From positions 7,167,451 through 7,231,450 of the forward strand of contig CM036209.1 in assembly GCA_020631735.1 (NCBI GenBank): DNA of 64,000 nucleotides. The letters are read 5' to 3'. The translations under genes were made by a program, and so were the position numbers. The notes beneath the pieces are model-generated. The model saw only the letters and a program-made list of their open reading frames with translations. It made no database searches and was not told the origin of the DNA. Shown here piece after piece: positions 13,096 through 26,734 of this stretch. Each line of letters starts with the position of its first letter. Position 1 is the first letter of the stretch. The stretch comes from Saccharum officinarum. Lineage: Eukaryota > Streptophyta > Magnoliopsida > Poales > Poaceae.

Positions 13096-15186
13096 TATGT
13101 CATCCTCGCTTATAGTGGAGAATATATCACGCTCAATAAAGGTAACCAAGCAATCATTCAATAATCTATCACTCATACTATTTCTCACCTTGTTCTTCAC
13201 TAAACACAAGACAGAGAATACTCTTTCAACACTTGTCGTCGCCACTGGTAAGATCAATGCCAATTTAAGGACTAAGTACACCAAACCATAATATTCATGT
13301 TTCTTAGTGTCAACAAGCTTGTTAGAGAGCTCACCGAGGGTGTTCAGTCCTTCAAATCTAACATCCATCTTCACATCTTCAATATATGTGCCAAGTTGAA
13401 TTTCAAGTGTCCTCAACTCCGAACTTGAAATATCTTTGGGATAAAAAGTTACAAGCTTAAGGATTTTCTGAGCATCGAATGAGGCAAATGAATTGGAGGG
13501 ACTCAATGCTGACATACAAATAAGCAACTCCCTACTAACCTCATCAAACCGATTCTCAAGCTCTTGATGAATTCTATCAATAATACCAATAAACACCTCT
13601 CTTCTATAATGATCATCAATTGTTTGTACAGGATAAAAGCGATGGGATCTTCCATGAGGCTCATATTTGCTATCCATTGCAGGAATATCAATAGAATATT
13701 TGATGCAAAATGATTTAACCTTTTCTAAGAAATCTTCCCACCCATCAGACCTCAATTGTTGGAATCTTCTTTTTGCCACACCAACGAGTGTCATTGCATT
13801 AACAATATCTTGGTCTCTCTTTTGCAAAGATTGAGACAACTCATTTGTGTACCCAAGAATCACAAGCATCAAGTGGGCATTAAAAACAAACTCAAATGAC
13901 TCTAAAGTCTGAACCATAGCATGTATGTTTGGACAATCATCTCTTTGTGTGGGATCCTTTCCAAGAGTTATGAGTACTTCCCGAATGGTAGGATACATGT
14001 CAATGATATGCAAAACAGTCCTATAATGAGAACCCCACCTAGTGTCACCAAGCCTAGCCAATCCCATCTCTTGATTCAACCCACTTCCACTTTCTATTTC
14101 ACCCAATTCAAGTGCTTTCTTCAACTTTCGTGCTCTAACATCTCTTAGCATATCATGGTGTTTGCAAGAAACTCCAATAATATTCAGCAAGCGTGAAACA
14201 TGAGCAAAAAAATTACTAGCCCCAACATCTCCCTTGGCAACAGCAACCAGCACTAATTGGAGTTGATGTGCAAAACAATGCACATAATAAGCAGAAGGAG
14301 ACTCTTTCATTATTAGTGTTTTCAGCCCCTTAACCTCTCCTTTCATGTTACTAGCCCCATCATATCCTTGCCCATGACAAGAACTAAGAGTCAAGTGATG
14401 ACCGGTGAGTAAAGATACAATAGCTATTTTAAGTTCCAAAGAAGTGGTGCCAGGAACATGAACTACTCCAAGGAACCTTTCACAAACACTTCCACGTTTA
14501 TCAACATAGCGCAAACAAACTGCTAGTTGTTCTTTATGTGATATGTCACTACATTCATCAGCTAGAATTGCATAGTAATCATCCCCAAGTTCTTCAAGTA
14601 TGGATCTAATGGTTTCCTTAGAGCAGCATCTAATAATTTGCTTTTGTATGTGAGGGGAGGTCAAAATGCAATTACCTGGGGCATTTTTTAGAACCACTTT
14701 GTTCACCTCTTCATTATTTCCAGCAAGCCAATTCAAGAGTTCAAGGAAGTTCCCTCTGTTGTTAGATTGTTCGGTTTCATCATGCCCACGAGAAGCCAAT
14801 CCTTGATGCAAAAGGAACCTCAAACATCTCAATGAATAAATCAACCTAGCCCTGTAATCAGCTCGATCCTTTTCTAACACCTTCACAATGACAACATCAA
14901 TTTTTGTACCCTTTTGCACAAACAAGTTGTATTTCTCTTGAGCAAACTTGTGTAAAGTTGACTCATGTTTGTCAAGTGCTTTAGATCCCAAATTCCAATT
15001 ATTCTAGCCTTCTGTAATAATTTTTCCATTTTCTTTGCCAAATAAATAACATAAGAAACAATATGCTGCATCCTTCTCTACACTATATTCAATCCAATGG
15101 TACTTTTGAAACCAAAGAAAACTGAAGCGGCGATCTTTACCATAGATTTTTCTGGATGGATAATTATAGGCATAAAGATGACATGG
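13096..15186 (-). pseudogene. hAT transposase-derived gene, main body (zf-TTF, DUF4371, hAT_C), copy 1
   Basis: The family consists of transposases and domesticated relatives (ZMYM1-like) that bind and cut DNA. From the copia junction at 15186 the frame gives a TTF zinc-finger block (WFQKYHWIEYS, then DAAYCFLCYLF). It continues after a TAG at about 15004 with a frame of over 630 residues. DUF4371 holds LADECSDISHKEQLAVCLRYV and GQGYDGASNMKG, then VHCFAHQLQLVLVA. The C-terminal dimerisation block is ATTSVERVFSVLCLVKNK. The acidic residues expected in the RNase-H-like core (Asp, Asp, Glu) are visible. The N-terminus lies beyond the Copia insertion (32854-33227) and the tail beyond the LTR (7916-7971). 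The whole would be about 830 residues. The gene is broken by both insertions, and any function for the host is unknown. Confidence 0.8.
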
Positions 15187-17226
15187 TGAAAGCCCAAGTT
15201 TGGTTTTGGTAATTAATGACACCAAGTTGCTAATGCCATGTGTGAAGTGTTTTGAGTTAGGCACAAGCAACACATGTGATGAAGGTGTATGTGGCAAGGA
15301 GTGGTAGCCACAAGATCACAAAGAGATGGTGCATGGATATGAAATGATGATCATGGTGGAGATGCACATAAAAGGAAGGACATGATGATCAAGTGGAGGA
15401 GAAGGATCTAAGAGCACAAGGCAAAGGTATAACCATAGGGGTTTTTCCTTTTGTCGGTCTAAGATGAGTAGAGAAGTGATTGACAGGGTTTAGGATACAT
15501 AACCGACTATCTAGAGGGGCAATCACGGTTAGCTCAGGAATCAAGTGCCACTAGATCATTGTCTTGAGCATATGCATTAGGATCTAGTAAAGAGCTAACA
15601 TAACGCCTTGGAAAATGATTGTGAAATGCTAACACACATGCACATGGTGATTTACACATGGTGGTGTTAGCACGTTTGAGAAGACGGTGGAGTTTGAGCG
15701 GTAGAGAGGGGTTTGGGTTCCTCTCTCCCTCCCGCCGAGCTTGCGAGGCGGGATTCGGCGCTTTTTAGAGAAGTGAAACGCCTATTTTCTACTACGCCGG
15801 AAGACGGAAAAGAAACGAAGGCGAACGGAGGTCACTGTAGTGACCGGACGCTGCACCGGACGCGGTCACGGTTTGACCAGCGCGTCCGGTCAGTTCATTC
15901 GGTCACTGCGCCTAGGGTTAGTGACCGGATGCTGGTCTGGCCTAACCAGCGTGTCCGGTCAGTTCACCTGTGCACAGAAGCAGAGTGAGCGACCGGCGCA
16001 TCCGGTCCTTCCCGGGACCGGCGCATCCGGTCAGGCGTCCAGAGGGGCAGAAAGCGCAGGAGTGATGATCGGACGCTGGGAGCGTCCGGTCACGTACGAT
16101 CAGACGCGTCCGATCGTTGAGGGAGCTTACTGGACTCAAACCGGACGCTGGCACTGTCACGTCCGGTCATTCGCTAAGGCGCGTCTGGTCGTTGCTTCGC
16201 GGGCTTGCGGTGCTGAGCGATCGGCGCGTCCGATCAGTTGACCAGCGCGTCCGGTCATATGCTAGAGCGTGTCCGGTCATAGCAATGGTAACTTCTAACA
16301 CGCACTGTTCACGCTTGTCCTATAGTGACCGGACACGTCCGGTCACCCTGACCGGTGTGTCCGGTCATCACGATTTGAACTGCGTTGTCCGGTAACGGCT
16401 AGCTGCATACCCGTTCGTTATAAATAGACATTGGCCAGGGTTTGAGGGTATCTCTTGCACATTTTAAGACCTAGAGACATACTTTGAGCTAGAGAACAAC
16501 CCCTCCACTCATCTCTTTGATTAGTTGCACATCTTGAGTGAGATTGAGTGAGATTCAAGTGCATTGCTTGAGAGTTGCATTCTAGAGGCACTTGATCTTC
16601 GAGTTGCTACGGATTTCTTGTTACTCTTCCGTGTTTCCCGACAAGGTAGACGGCTTGGAGCAGCAGAGGTGATTGAGCTCACAATTGGAGATTGTTGGAG
16701 CCTTCACCAAGTGTTGTAAGGGGTTCTTGATCCTTCCCCGCGGGAGTTCGCGAATTGGATACTCTAGTGGAACTCATGGCTTGGAGGATCCCCATCTTGT
16801 GTGCGGTTGTGCGGTGCCCGCTGAGGGCTTCACTCTTGATAGTCAATTAGCTCATGAACCGACAAGTGGGTGTATCGCCACAACGGAGAGTAGCTTACCG
16901 AGAAGCAAGTGAACCTCGGGATAAATTCTTGTGTCATTTTCTTCCCAAGGATTTCTCTTGTGCGATTGATTGATTGGTACTTCTCATCTCTACATGGCGG
17001 TATAATTACTCAAAGCTCTTCTCTTGTATTACTTCTTATTTCTAGCTTGTATTTGTTGTTGTGTTTAGTGAATAGCTTTGTTATAGACTTGTGTAGGTGG
17101 CTTGCTTAATTAGTTAGAGCTAGTGCATTTGCTTCGCCACCTTTTGTACTAACATGTGGTTAAGTAATTCTTGTAGAAGTTTTAATTAGGCTATTCACCC
17201 CCCCTCTAGCCTTTTTGGACCTTACA
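15187..17226 (+). mobile_element. Copia 5' LTR, copy 1 (duplicate side)
   Basis: This 2040-bp LTR starts TGAAAGCCC right after CATGG (15182-15186) and ends CCTTACA at 17226. It is followed at 17229 by the primer site TGGTATCAGAGC. A TATA box TATAAATAG sits at 16419-16427. Upstream of it, at about 15838-16395, is an array of GTCCGGTC motifs. It matches the LTR at 22542-24568 closely. Confidence 0.85.
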
Positions 17227-17286
17227 AGTGGTATCAGAGCCGAGGCACCGTTTATTTGAGGCTTAACAACCTACGGTAAAAAAGTA

Positions 17287-19905
17287 ATGGCTCAATTAAG
17301 CTTGCACATCAACAACACCAAGAAGGCACCTCACTTTGATGGCACAAATTATGCATATTGGAAGGTTAAGATGACCGCACACCTAAAGTCAATCAATAGA
17401 GAAGTGTGGAGGTCACCGAAACAAAATTTGAGGTTGCTAATCCGGAAGCACCTACACCGGTGGAAGAGAAGAAGCTCTAATGCAATGACATTGCCATTAG
17501 TGCTCTTCATGAGGCATTAGATGACAAGACATTTGAGCAAGTAAAGAACATAGAGATTGCACATGATGCTTGGGCCAAGCTAGAAGAAACATTTGAGGGC
17601 ACCGAAGGTACAAAGACCGCTAAAGCATATATCTTGCAAGAAAAATTTTCAAGCTTCAAGATGCAAGATGATGAGAGTGTACCAGAGATGTTTCATAGGT
17701 TGCAAGTCATTGTCAATGAGCTCAAGGCACTTGGTGATGAGGTCAAGGATAATCAATTCTCTATAAAGTTCTTGAGAAGTCTACCCAAGAGATTTGATAC
17801 ATTGATCACCGTGCTAGTAAGGACTACATTGAAAGATTCAACTCCTCAACAAATATTCTAAGAAGTGATGACCGATGATTCATATAGAGAAGATGATGAG
17901 AAGGATGAGTTGGTCAAGAAGAAGAAGAAGGAAAATGAGAAGAAAGATGTTGAAAAGAAGAAGAGTGTGGCATTCAAAGCCACCACATCCAAGGGCAAAT
18001 CCAAGATTGAATCATCAAGTGATGAAGACTCAAGCTCTTGTGATAGTGATGACATTGATGAGAAGATGGCTCTCTTTGTCAAGCAATTTGACAAATTCAT
18101 GAAGAAGAAGGGTTTTCATGCAAGAAGGAGGAAGAACTCATCAAGAAGAATGATCATACCATGAGATGTTTTAGATGCCATAGCAAGGACCATCTCATTG
18201 CAAAGTGTCCTTATGATAGTGATGATGAAGATGCTATTAAGAAGGAGAGAAAGAAGCAAAAGAAGAAGCAAGAAAAGAAGGAGAGCTCTCATAAGAAGAA
18301 GAATGATTCTCATGTTGCTACATAGGATAGTGATGATTCCTCAAGTGATGATGAGTATGACAACAAGAGCAAGAAGAAGGGACATGCTAGCATTGCCATC
18401 CAAGAGAAGGTCTCCCTCTTCGACACTCCATCGTGCTTCATGGCTAAGGTCGCTAAGGTATCATCCGACGATAAGAGTGATCATGATAATGCTAGTGATA
18501 GTGATAGTGATGAAGAAGAATTCACTAAAGATGAACTAATCACTATGTTAGAAGATTGCACTCAATATTATAAAGAATCTAGGAAGGAATGCAAGGGCTT
18601 GCTTAAGGAAAAGAAAAACCTTATGCAAGAACTTGATGAGCTTAGAGCATTTTATGAGAGTCTAAGGGTAGACCATAAGAAGCTTCAAAAGTCTCACACA
18701 AAGCTTGAAGAAGCTCATTCCTCTCTAGTTGAAAAATGTGAAAACGTGCCAACTAATGTTGAGAAAGCTAAAACTTGCAACATAGGCATATCATGTGATA
18801 TAATTGATGAAACCTTTCATAAGCCTATTATTGTTGCTCCCACTAACCCTTCATGTAGCGCATCTACATCATTCTCATCTAGTAGTGATGGTTTCACTTG
18901 TGACTCCACACTTATAGTTGAGAATGAAAATCTCAAGAAGGAGGTAAAAGAGCTCAATCACACATTAGCTAAGGCTTATGGTGGTGAGGACCGCTTGCTT
19001 ATGTGCTTGGGTAGCCAAAGAGCTTCTCTCTACAAAGAGGGATTGGGCTATAACCCCAAGAAAGGCAAGGCTGCTTTTGCTCCTCACAAGACTCGTTTTG
19101 TGAAGAACAATGGTAGCTATTGTAAAAGTTGCAAGCAAGTTGGTCACATAGAGCAACATTGCATGAACAAGAAATCCAATGCTAATGTATCCTCAATCAA
19201 GTTTGATTCTTTCTATATGCTTACAAAGGGTACAAATGGTGTTCATGCTAAGTTCATTGGTGCACCATAGATGGGCTCAAAGAAGAAAGCCATTTGGTAC
19301 CAAAGAGCTTAGTCTCTAACCTTGGAGGACCCAAATAAGTTTGGGTACCTAAAAAGAATTGATCTTGTCTTGTAGGTCAATTACAAAGCCGAAGGAAGGC
19401 ATTGGGTGCTTGATAGTGGGTGCACTCAACATATGACCGGGATTCTTGTATGTTCAAATTAATTATCACAAGTCAAAATGGTGGTTTTGATGCTATCACT
19501 TTCAGCAACAACAAGAAAGCAAGGTCAAAGGGCTTGGTAAAATTGCTATCAAATGACATGAGCATATCTAATGTGTGCTAGTTGAGAGCTTGGATTTCAA
19601 TCTTTTATCGTGGCACAACTTTGTGATCTTGGCTTTAAGTGCATATTTGGTAGTGATGATGTTGAAGTCATAAGTGTTGATGGATCAATTTGATATTCAA
19701 AGGATTTAGACATGGTAGCTTATACTTGGTTGACTTCAATGATAGTGAGACACAATTGACATCATGCTTGCTTAGCAAATCTAGTATGGGATGGTTGTGG
19801 CATAGAAGGCTTGTCATGTTGGAATGAAATAATTGAACAAACTTTTGAGGCATGACTTAGTTAGAGCTTGAAAGATGTCACTTTTGAAAAGGAATAAACT
19901 ATGTA
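17287..19905 (+). pseudogene. Copia gag and start of protease, copy 1, damaged, cut by the N gap
   Basis: The frame opens MAQLSLHINN and matches the gag at 24629. A one-base deletion near 17410 and a TAA near 17478 break it. Two CCHC zinc knuckles are readable: CFRCHSKDHLIAKC near 18169 and CKSCKQVGHIEQHC near 19126. They are linked by a Lys- and Ser-rich segment and a coiled-coil-like stretch. The protease start is readable near 19410 as LDSGCTQHMTG before many single-base deletions up to the gap. Their clustering at the contig end suggests sequencing error as much as biology. Confidence 0.75.
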
Positions 19906-20005
19906 NNNNNNNNNNNNNNNNNNNNNNNNNNNNNNNNNNNNNNNNNNNNNNNNNNNNNNNNNNNNNNNNNNNNNNNNNNNNNNNNNNNNNNNNNNNNNNN
20001 NNNNN
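19906..20005. other. Assembly gap of 100 N
   Basis: Exactly 100 Ns, a conventional placeholder for a gap of unknown size. It joins two sequence ends that duplicate each other (see 12630-27254). Confidence 0.98.
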
Positions 20006-20468
20006 ACTAGATCAGTACTATGGTCAAACTGGGTCAACCCTAAATCAAATTGGATTTTGGCCAAAACATGAATATAGACCCTAGCTTATTTTGCACCAAA
20101 AACAAGATACACACATTACCAAGGCCTTAAACACACATTAGCATCACTTATGCATAAGAGTTACTCAAGTCGCATTGAAACACTATTGCTAAAACTAATG
20201 AAACATCACTAACATAATTATTGAAACCTAATGTTGCATATGTTTCAGGAGCATGTTTCACATGTTTTCAAGCATAACAAACTGACACATGTTCTAGCTT
20301 GGTCCAGATACATGATATTATCAACTGGCACCCATAACATACATATGTTGCAATGTTGCAAGGTCATGTTTCAAGAAGGATGCACATGAAATGATGATGC
20401 TATGGTAATGGCATGCTATGACCATGCTCAAAAGATGCTAAAATGCAAGCAAACACCTGGGTGTTACA
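20006..20468 (-). mobile_element. End of the 5.1-kb LTR-like element, copy 2
   Basis: It matches 12630-13095 with several one-base deletions and ends in the same GTGTTACA, followed by TATGT at 20469-20473. Only this end is present because the scaffold piece starts at 20006. Confidence 0.8.
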
Positions 20469-22541
20469 TATGTCATCCTCGCTTATAGTGGAGAATATAT
20501 CACGCTCAATAAAGGTAACCAAGCAATCATTCAATAATCTATCACTCATACTATTTCTCACCTTGTTCTTCACTAAACACAAGACAGAGAATACTCTTTC
20601 AACACTTGTCGTCGCCACTGGTAAGATCAATGCCAATTTAAGGACTAAGTACACCAAACCATAATATTCATGTTTCTTAGTGTCAACAAGCTTGTTAGAG
20701 AGCTCACCGAGGGTGTTCAGTCCTTCAAATCTAACATCCATCTTCACATCTTCAATATATGTGCCAAGTTGAATTTCAAGTGTCCTCAACTCCGAACTTG
20801 AAATATCTTTGGGATAAAAAGTTACAAGCTTAAGGATTTTCTGAGCATCGAATGAGGCAAATGAATTGGAGGGACTCAATGCTGACATACAAATAAGCAA
20901 CTCCCTACTAACCTCATCAAACCGATTCTCAAGCTCTTGATGAATTCTATCAATAATACCAATAAACACCTCTCTTCTATAATGATCATCAATTGTTTGT
21001 ACAGGATAAAAGCGATGGGATCTTCCATGAGGCTCATATTTGCTATCCATTGCAGAATATCAATAGAATATTTGATGCAAAATGATTTAACCTTTTCTAA
21101 GAAATCTTCCCACCCATCAGACCTCAATTGTTGGAATCTTCTTTTTGCCACACCAACGAGTGTCATTGCATTAACAATATCTTGGTCTCTCTTTTGCAAA
21201 GATTGAGACAACTCATTTGTGTACCCAAGAATCACAAGCATCAAGTGGGCATTAAAAACAAACTCAAATGACTCTAAAGTCTGAACCATAGCATGTATGT
21301 TTGGACAATCATCTCTTTGTGTGGGATCCTTTCCAAGAGTTATGAGTACTTCCCGAATGGTAGGATACATGTCAATGATATGCAAAACAGTCCTATAATG
21401 AGAACCCCACCTAGTGTCACCAAGCCTAGCCAATCCCATCTCTTGATTCAACCCACTTCCACTTTCTATTTCACCCAATTCAAGTGCTTTCTTCAACTTT
21501 CGTGCTCTAACATCTCTTAGCATATCATGGTGTTTGCAAGAAACTCCAATAATATTCAGCAAGCGTGAAACATGAGCAAAAAAATTACTAGCCCCAACAT
21601 CTCCCTTGGCAACAGCAACCAGCACTAATTGGAGTTGATGTGCAAAACAATGCACATAATAAGCAGAAGGAGACTCTTTCATTATTAGTGTTTTCAGCCC
21701 CTTAACCTCTCCTTTCATGTTACTAGCCCCATCATATCCTTGCCCATGACAAGAACTAAGAGTCAAGTGATGACCGGTGAGTAAAGATACAATAGCTATT
21801 TTAAGTTCCAAAGAAGTGGTGCCAGGAACATGAACTACTCCAAGGAACCTTTCACAAACACTTCCACGTTTATCAACATAGCGCAAACAAACTGCTAGTT
21901 GTTCTTTATGTGATATGTCACTACATTCATCAGCTAGAATTGCATAGTAATCATCCCCAAGTTCTTCAAGTATGGATCTAATGGTTTCCTTAGAGCAGCA
22001 TCTAATAATTTGCTTTTGTATGTGAGGGGAGGTCAAAATGCAATTACTGGGGCATTTTTTAGAACCACTTTGTCACCTCTTCATTATTTCCAGCAAGCCA
22101 ATTCAAGAGTTCAAGGAAGTTCCCTCTGTTGTTAGATTGTTCGGATTCATCATGCCCCGAGATAGCCAATCCTTGATGCAAAGGAACCTCAAACATCTCA
22201 ATGAATAAATTCAACCAGCCCTGTAATCAAGCTGATCCTTTCTAACACTCACAATGACAACATCAATTTTGTACCCTTTTGCACAAAAAGTTGTAATTCT
22301 CTTGAGCAAACTTGTGTAAAGTTGACTCTGTTTGTCAGTGTTTAGATGCCCAAATTCCAATTATTCTAAACCTCCTGTAATATTTTTCATTTTCTTTGCC
22401 AAATAAATAACATAAGAAAACAATATGCTGCATCCTTCTCTACACTATATTCAATCAATGGTACTTTTGAAACCAAAGAAAACTGAGCGCGATCTTTACC
22501 ATAGATTTTTCTGATGGAATTATAGGCATAAGATGACATGG
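20469..22541 (-). pseudogene. hAT transposase-derived gene, main body, copy 2
   Basis: It is the same gene segment as 13096-15186, with DUF4371 and the hAT dimerisation block. Here it is split into two frames by a one-base deletion near 21054 (GCAGAATATC, where copy 1 has GCAGGAATATC). More indels occur at about 22050-22520. It ends at the CATGG before the Copia LTR. The N-terminal TTF region differs from copy 1 by substitutions as well as indels near 22363. That argues for two haplotypes or copies rather than error alone. Confidence 0.75.
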
Positions 22542-24568
22542 TGAAAGCCCAAGTTTGGTTTTGGTAATTAATGACACCAAGTTGCTAATGCCATGTGTTA
22601 AGTGTTTTGAGTTAGGCACAAGCAACACATGTGATGAAGGTGTATGTGGCAAGGAGTGGTAGCCACAAGATCACAAAGAGATGGTGCATGGACATGAAAT
22701 GATGATCATGGTGGAGATGCACATAAAAGGAAGGACATGATGATCAAGTGGAGGAGAAGGATCTAAGAGCACAAGGCAAAGGTATAACCATAGGGGTTTT
22801 CCTTTTGCCGGTCTAAGATGAGTAGAGAAGTGATTGACCGGGTTTAGGATACATAGCCGACTATCAGAGGGGCAATCACGGTTAGCTCGGGAATCAAGTG
22901 CCACTAGATCATTGTCTTGAGCATATGCATTAGGATCTAGTAAAGAGCTAACATAACGCCTTGGAAAATGATTGTGAAATGCTAACACACATGCACATGG
23001 GGATTTACACATGGTGGTGTTAGCACGTTTGAGAAGGCGGTGGAGTTTGAGCGGTAGAGAGGGGTTTGGGTTCCTCTCTCCCTCCCGCCGAGCTTGCGAG
23101 GCGGGATTCGGCGCTTTTTGGAGAAGTGAAACGCCTATTTTCTACTGCGCCGGAAGTCGGAAAAGAAACGAAGGCGAACGGAGGTCACTGTAGTGACCGG
23201 ACGCTGCACCGGACGCGGTCACGGTTTGACCAGCGTGTCCGGTCAGTTCATTCGGTCACTGCGCCTAGGGTTAGTGACCGGATGCTGGTCTGGCCTAACC
23301 AGCGTGTCCAGTCAGTTTACCTGTGCGCAGAAGCAGAGTGAGCGACCGGCGCATCCGGTCCTTCCCGGGACCGGCGCATCCGGTCAGGCGTCCAGAGGGC
23401 AGAAAGCGCAGGAGTGATGATCGGACGCTGGGAGCGTCCGGTCACGTACGATCAGACGCGTCCGATCGTGAGGGAGCTTACTGGACTCAAACCGGACGCT
23501 GGCACTGTCACGTCCGGTCATTCGCTAAGCGCGTCTGGTCGTTGCTTCGCGGGCTTGCGGTGCTGAGCGATCGGCGCGTCCGATCAGTTGACCAGCGCGT
23601 CCGGTCATATGCTAGAGCGTGTCCGGTCATAGCAATGGTAACTTCTAACACGCACTGTTCCGCTTGTCCTATAGTGACCGGACGCGTCCGGTCACCCTGA
23701 CCGGTTGTCCGGTCATCACGATTTGAACTGCGTCGTCCGGTAACGGCTAGCTGCGTACCCCTTCGTTATAAATAGACGTTGGCCAGGGTTTGAGGGTAAC
23801 TCTTGCACATTTTAGACCTAGAGACATACTTTGAGCTAGAGAACAACCCCTCCACTCATCTCTTTGATAGTTGCACATCTTGAGTGAGATTGAGTGAGAT
23901 TCAAGTGCATTGCTTGAGAGTTGCATTCTAGAGGCACTTGATCTTCGAGTTGCTGCGGATTTCTTGTTACTCTTCCGTGTTTCCCGACACGGTAGATGGC
24001 TTGGAGCAGCAGAGGTGATTGAGCTCACAATTGGAGATTGTTGGAGCCTTCACCAAGTGTTGTAAGGGGTTCTTGATCCTTCCCCGCGGGAGTTCGCGAA
24101 TTGGATACTCTAGTGGAGCTCGTGGCTTGGAGGATCCCCATCTTGTGTGCGGTTGTGCGGTGCCCGCCGAGGGCTCACTCTTGATAGTCGATTAGCTCGC
24201 GAACCGACAAGTGGGTGTATCGCCACAACGGAGAGTAGCTTGCCGGGAAGCAAGTGAACCTCGGGATAAATTCTTGTGTCATTTCTTCCCGAGGATTTCT
24301 CTTGTGCGATTGATTGATTGGTACTTCTCATCTCTACACGGTGGTATAATTACTCAAAGCTCTTCTCTTGTATTACTTCTTATTTCTAGCTTGTATTTGT
24401 TGTTGTGTTTAGTGAATAGCTTTGTTATAGACTTGTGTAGGTGGCTTGCTTAATTAGTTAGAGCTAGTGCATTTGCTTCGCCACCTTTTGTACTAACATG
24501 TGGTTAAGTAATTCTTGTAGAAGTTTTAATTAGGCTATTCACCCCCTCTAGCCTTTTTGGACCTTACA
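22542..24568 (+). repeat. 5' LTR of the 10.3-kb Copia element
   Basis: Starts TGAAAGCC and ends CCTTACA, 2027 bp. Compared with the 3' LTR it is slightly shorter and carries more TG or CA in place of CG within the GTCCGGTC array (for example GCGCATCCGG near 23349). Confidence 0.85.
23767..23775 (+). promoter_or_regulatory. TATA box of the Copia 5' LTR
   Basis: TATAAATAG lies just downstream of the GTCCGGTC motif array. The same box is at 16419-16427 and at 32041-32049 in the other LTR copies. It is the likely core promoter at the U3/R boundary. Confidence 0.65.
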
Positions 24569-24570
24569 AG

Positions 24571-24582
24571 TGGTATCAGAGC
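24571..24582 (+). promoter_or_regulatory. Primer binding site
   Basis: TGGTATCAGAGC, two bases after the 5' LTR end, is the standard Copia primer site complementary to the 3' end of initiator tRNA-Met. An identical site is at 17229-17240. Confidence 0.9.
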
Positions 24583-24628
24583 CGAGGCACCGTTTATTTG
24601 AGGCTTAACAACCTACGGTAAAAAAGAA

Positions 24629-26610
24629 ATGGCTCAATTAAGCTTGCACATCAACAACACCAAGAAGGCACCTCACTTTGATGGCACAAATTATGCATAT
24701 TGGAAGGTTAAGATGACCGCACACCTAAAGTCAATCAATAGAGAAGTGTGGAAGGTCACCGAAACAAAATTTGAGGTTGCTAATCCGGAAGCACCTACAC
24801 CGGTGGAAGAGAAGAAGCTCCAATGCAATGACATTGCCATTAGTGCTCTTCATGAGGCATTAGATGACAAGACATTTGAGCAAGTAAAGAACATAGAGAT
24901 TGCACATGATGCTTGGGCCAAGCTAGAAGAAACATTTGAGGGCACCGAAGGCACAAAGACCGCTAAAGCATATATCTTGCAAGAAAAATTTTCAAGCTTC
25001 AAGATGCAAGATGATGAGAGTGTACCAGAGATGTTTCATAGGTTGCAAGTCATTGTCAATGAGCTCAAGGCACTTGGTGAGGAGGTCAAGGATAATCAAT
25101 TCTCTATGAAGTTCTTGAGAAGTCTACCCAAGAGATTTGATACATTGATCACCGTGCTAGTAAGGACTACATTGAAGGATTCAACTTCTCAACAAATATT
25201 CCAAGAAGTGATGACCGATGATTCATATAGAGAAGATGATGAGAAGGATGAGTTGGTCAAGAAGAAGAAGAAGGAAAATGAGAAGAAAGATGATGAAAAG
25301 AAGAAGAGTGTGGCATTCAAAGCCACCACATCCAAGGGCAAATCCAAGATTGAATCATCAAGTGATGAAGACTCAAGCTCTTGTGATAGTGATGACATTG
25401 ATGAGAAGATGACTCTCTTTGTCAAGCAATTTGGCAAATTCATGAAGAAGAAGGGTTTTCATGCAAGAAGGAGGAAGAACTCATCTAAGAAGAATGAGCA
25501 TACCATGAGATGTTTAGATGCCATAGCAAGGACCATCTCATTGCAAAGTGTCCTTATGATAGTGATGATGAAGATGCTATCAAGAAGGAGAAAGAAGCAA
25601 AAGAAGAAGCAAGAAAAGAAGGAGAGCTCTCATAAGAAGAAGAATGATTCTCATGTTGCTACATAGGATAGTGATGATTCCTCAAGTGATGATGAGGATG
25701 ACAACAAGAGCAAGAAGAAGGGACATGCTAGCATTGCCATCCAAGAGAAGGTCTCCCTCTTCGACACTCCATCGTGCTTCATGGCTAAGGCCGCTAAGGT
25801 ATCATCCGACGATAGAGTGATCATGATAATGCTAGTGATAGTGATAGTGATGAAGAAGAATTCACTAAAGATGAACTAATCACTATGCTAGAAGATTGCA
25901 CTCAATATTTTAAAGAATCTAGAAAGGAGTGCAAGGGCTTGCTTAAGGAAAAGAAAAACCTTATGCAAGAACTTGATGAGCTTAGAGCATTTTATGAGAG
26001 TCTAAGGGTAGACCATAAGAAGCTTCAAAAGTCTCACACAAAGCTTGAAGAAGCTCATTCCTCTCTAGTTGAAAAATGTGAAAACATGCCAACTAATGTT
26101 GAGAAAGCTAAAACTTGCAACATAGGCATATCATGTGATATAATTGATGAAACCTTTCATAAGCCTATTATTGTTGCTCCCACTAACCCTTCATGTAGCG
26201 CATCTACATCATCCTCATCTAGTAGTGATGGTTTCACTTGTGACTCCACACTTATAGTTGAGAATGAAAATCTCAAGAAGGAGGTAAAAGAGCTCAATCA
26301 CACATTAGCTAAGGCTTATGGTGGTGAGGACCGCTTGCTTATGTGCTTGGGTAGCCAAAGAGCTTCTCTCTACAAAGAGGGATTGGGCTATAACCCCAAG
26401 AAAGGCAAGGCCGCTTTTGCTCCTCACAAGACTCGTTTTGTGAAGAACAATGGTAGCTATTGCAAAAGTTGCAAGCAAGTTGGTCACATAGAGCAACATT
26501 GCATGAATAAGAAATCCAATGCTAATGTATCCTCAATCAAGTTTGATTCTTTCTATATGCTTACAAAGGGTACAAATGGTGTTCATGCTAAGTTCATTGG
26601 TGCACCATAG
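24629..26610 (+). pseudogene. Copia gag, frameshifted
   Basis: Gag forms the particle shell and packages RNA. The ATG at 24629 opens about 300 clean residues: a UBN2-type gag domain (FDGTNYAYWKVKMTAHL, then LHEALDDKTFEQVKN, then LRSLPKRFDTLI). A Lys-rich tract and an acidic Ser-Asp tract follow. A missing T at about 25514 breaks the first zinc knuckle, which is readable in the 18169 copy. A TAG follows at about 25665. The frame resumes at 25885 with a coiled-coil-like region and a second knuckle CKSCKQVGHIEQHC, and stops at 26610. The knuckle duplication and large size fit SIRE-like Copia. Confidence 0.8.
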
Positions 26611-26734
26611 ATGGGCTCAAAGAAGAAAGCCATTTGGATACCAAAGAGCTTAGTCTCTAACCTTGGAGGACCCAAACAAGTTTGGGTACCTAAAAAGAAT
26701 TGATCTTGTCTTGTAGGTCAATTACAAAGCCGGA

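Noticed and set aside
15713..16395. Frames running through the GTCCGGTC array, also at 23066-23700 and 31335-32017
   Set aside because: They are open on both strands because the array lacks stop words. They lie upstream of the LTR TATA box and differ between LTR copies.
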